Below, piece by piece: positions 20,130 through 21,273 of a DNA stretch of 21,273 nucleotides. The stretch covers positions 1 to 21,273 of the forward strand of contig JBGUZS010000043.1 in the NCBI GenBank assembly GCA_045223835.1, given 5' to 3'. Source of the stretch: UBA1774 sp045223835. GTDB lineage: Bacteria > Bacillota > Clostridia > Oscillospirales > Oscillospiraceae. The notes under the pieces were generated by a model that worked only from the letters and a program-made list of their open reading frames with translations, was not told where the DNA came from and ran no database searches. The position numbers and the translations under genes are program-made. Numbering within the stretch: the first letter of the stretch is position 1; every line of letters starts with the position of its first letter.

Positions 20130-20161
20130 GCCGGGCGGCCTGAACAATCAGGCCGCCCGGC
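20130..20161. terminator. Strong hairpin between convergent genes, probable bidirectional terminator
   Basis: A perfect 14-bp stem GCCGGGCGGCCTGA (20130-20143) with its complement (20148-20161), loop ACAA. It lies between the stops at 20124 and 20182. T-runs are poor on both strands (minus: AAGGTTT), so termination efficiency is uncertain. Confidence 0.65.
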
Positions 20162-20181
20162 GCATTCCGCCTGTCCCGGGG

Positions 20182-21273
20182 TCATCGGTACAGGCTTTTT
20201 CCCTCCGCGCCGGTGAGGTTGTAGGCGCAGAAGGGGACCATGCCGTAGCGCGGGTCGGATTCGCAGATGTAGCAGCGGCGGAGCCGGTCCAGGTCAAGGT
20301 TCCAGGCGTCCTGGAAGAGCATGCCGGAAATGGCCAGGGTATTGTTGTGGGCCTCTGCCAGAAAGTCGTCGAAGCCCTGGGGTTCGGAGGCCGCCCCGTC
20401 CCCGCTCTTTATTCGGAGCTTCGCGCCGCTCCACTGCCGCGCCACGCTGGTTCGGGACTGGGCGGAGGTGGTGCCGCAGCAGCAGGAATCCCCTCGCTTC
20501 TTCAGGGGCTTCAGGGCGCCGGAGGGGAGCTTCATGTAGCTGGCGTGGAAGGAGCAATAGGCATTTTCCGCACCGCCGCCGGTGAAGTCCTTCGCCTTCA
20601 TGCGGCCTCCGGTCTGCCTTTCCACCTCCGCCAGGAGCCGGGGAATGGTGATGCGCTTGCCTTCGGGCGAGAGGGAGCAGCGGCCGAAATAGCTGATGGG
20701 CTGGAAATGCACCCCCCGCACGGCGGGCATATGCTCCTCCGCAAAGCGCAGGATGCTGCCGATCTCTTCATCATTCACCCCGGGGGCCAGGGTGGGCACC
20801 AGCACGACGCCCAGGCCCGCCTCGGCGCAGCGCCGGATGGCGGCCAGCTTCCGGAGCAGAAGAGGCTTTCCCCGGAGGGTCTCATAGACTCTGTCCTTCA
20901 GCCCATCGAACTGGAGGAATACGGTGCTGAGCCCCGCCTCCTTCAGCTCCCGGGCATACCCCCTTTGGGCCGCCAGACGCAGACCGTTGGTATTGAGCTG
21001 GAAAAAGGTGAAGCCCTTGTTAAGCCCCATCCGGATGATCTCCGGCAGATCGCCGCGCATGGTGGGCTCCCCCCCGCTGAGCTGAAGATTATAGGGGCCG
21101 CTGTGGGCCATGAGCCAGTCCATTTGCTTTCCGATCTCCTCCAGACCGGGATCCTCGCCGCCGTCCCCGGCGGAGGCGAAGCAAACCGGGCAGCGGAGAT
21201 TGCAGCGCTTGGTGAGCTCCAGCAGGACGCAGCAGCCGCTCCGCTCATGGGCCTGACACAGGCCGCAGTCCAG
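20182..21273 (-). CDS. Radical SAM enzyme, Tes/TrsS-like (5' end beyond the window)
   Basis: The frame is open to the right edge, so the 363 residues seen lack the N-terminus. The first visible residues are LDCGLCQAHERSG, followed by the radical SAM cluster motif CNLRCPVC (CxxxCxxC) and the SAM-binding LQLSGGEPTMR. Further motifs are NTNGLRLA, VFLQFDGLKD and VPTLAPGVNDEEIG, as in SPASM-like TIM barrels. The C-terminus has a Cys-rich stretch GDSCCCGTT and ends RCYICESDPRYGMVPFCAYNL. A DCGLC motif before the cluster plus a terminal PFCAYN recalls the MJ0619 group, which includes archaeal tetraether lipid synthase, and the bacterial TrsS proteins; this is from memory and untested. Methylation, lipid coupling or another radical reaction are all possible. 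It converges on the cupin-like gene. Confidence 0.85.
   Translation of the reverse strand: MDCGLCQAHERSGCCVLLELTKRCNLRCPVCFASAGDGGEDPGLEEIGKQMDWLMAHSGPYNLQLSGGEPTMRGDLPEIIRMGLNKGFTFFQLNTNGLRLAAQRGYARELKEAGLSTVFLQFDGLKDRVYETLRGKPLLLRKLAAIRRCAEAGLGVVLVPTLAPGVNDEEIGSILRFAEEHMPAVRGVHFQPISYFGRCSLSPEGKRITIPRLLAEVERQTGGRMKAKDFTGGGAENAYCSFHASYMKLPSGALKPLKKRGDSCCCGTTSAQSRTSVARQWSGAKLRIKSGDGAASEPQGFDDFLAEAHNNTLAISGMLFQDAWNLDLDRLRRCYICESDPRYGMVPFCAYNLTGAEGKSLYR

Overview
The window looks like a chromosomal segment of a high-GC, endospore-forming member of the Clostridia (Firmicutes). The evidence is the complete spoIIAA-spoIIAB-sigF cluster, a SipL-type SPOCS/LysM coat morphogenesis protein, a T-box riboswitch, strong GGAGG ribosome binding sites and PcrA-type helicase architecture. 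No phage, transposase, CRISPR, rRNA or tRNA gene was recognised. The species cannot be named from the sequence alone.

Layout. 1-1580: a probable divergent gene start at the left edge, then aspartate kinase with its own promoter and terminator. 1589-5063 (minus): a MATE exporter and glnS, each with its own promoter. The glnS leader carries a 13-residue peptide ORF with tandem Gln codons followed by competing RNA hairpins and an intrinsic terminator, the arrangement of a ribosome-mediated attenuator. 5095-5688 (minus): a SAM-dependent methyltransferase. 5773-8779: promoter, valine T-box riboswitch, valS and terminator. 8809-10286: the spoIIA operon, encoding the anti-anti-sigma factor, the anti-sigma kinase and sigma F. 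10290-13022: pcrA with a near-consensus promoter, then a 48-residue two-helix membrane protein. 13031-15467: sipL-like gene with a candidate sigma-E promoter, then yebC. 15537-15836: a small Thr/Pro-rich lipoprotein. 15976-17278: an ECF sigma/anti-sigma pair in visibly more A/T-rich DNA. A 30-bp near-perfect direct repeat of the lipoprotein 3' end flanks this pair. 17429-19495 (minus): a second ECF sigma/anti-sigma operon with a small membrane protein. 19602-20161: a cupin-like protein. 20182 to the right edge (minus): a radical SAM enzyme whose start lies outside the window.

How the parts relate. Two aminoacyl-tRNA synthetase genes appear to be controlled by tRNA charging through two different devices: a T-box that reads tRNA-Val directly (valS) and a translated leader that would read Gln-tRNA through ribosome stalling (glnS). 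The sporulation genes cover two compartments, with sigma F control for the forespore and a SipL-like protein, probably under sigma E, for the mother-cell coat. The two ECF modules are likely envelope-stress or signal-response switches. They converge on a hairpin near 17380, and the first looks like an inserted cassette.

The observations most worth a second look are the glnS leader-peptide attenuator and the direct repeat flanking the first ECF cassette.
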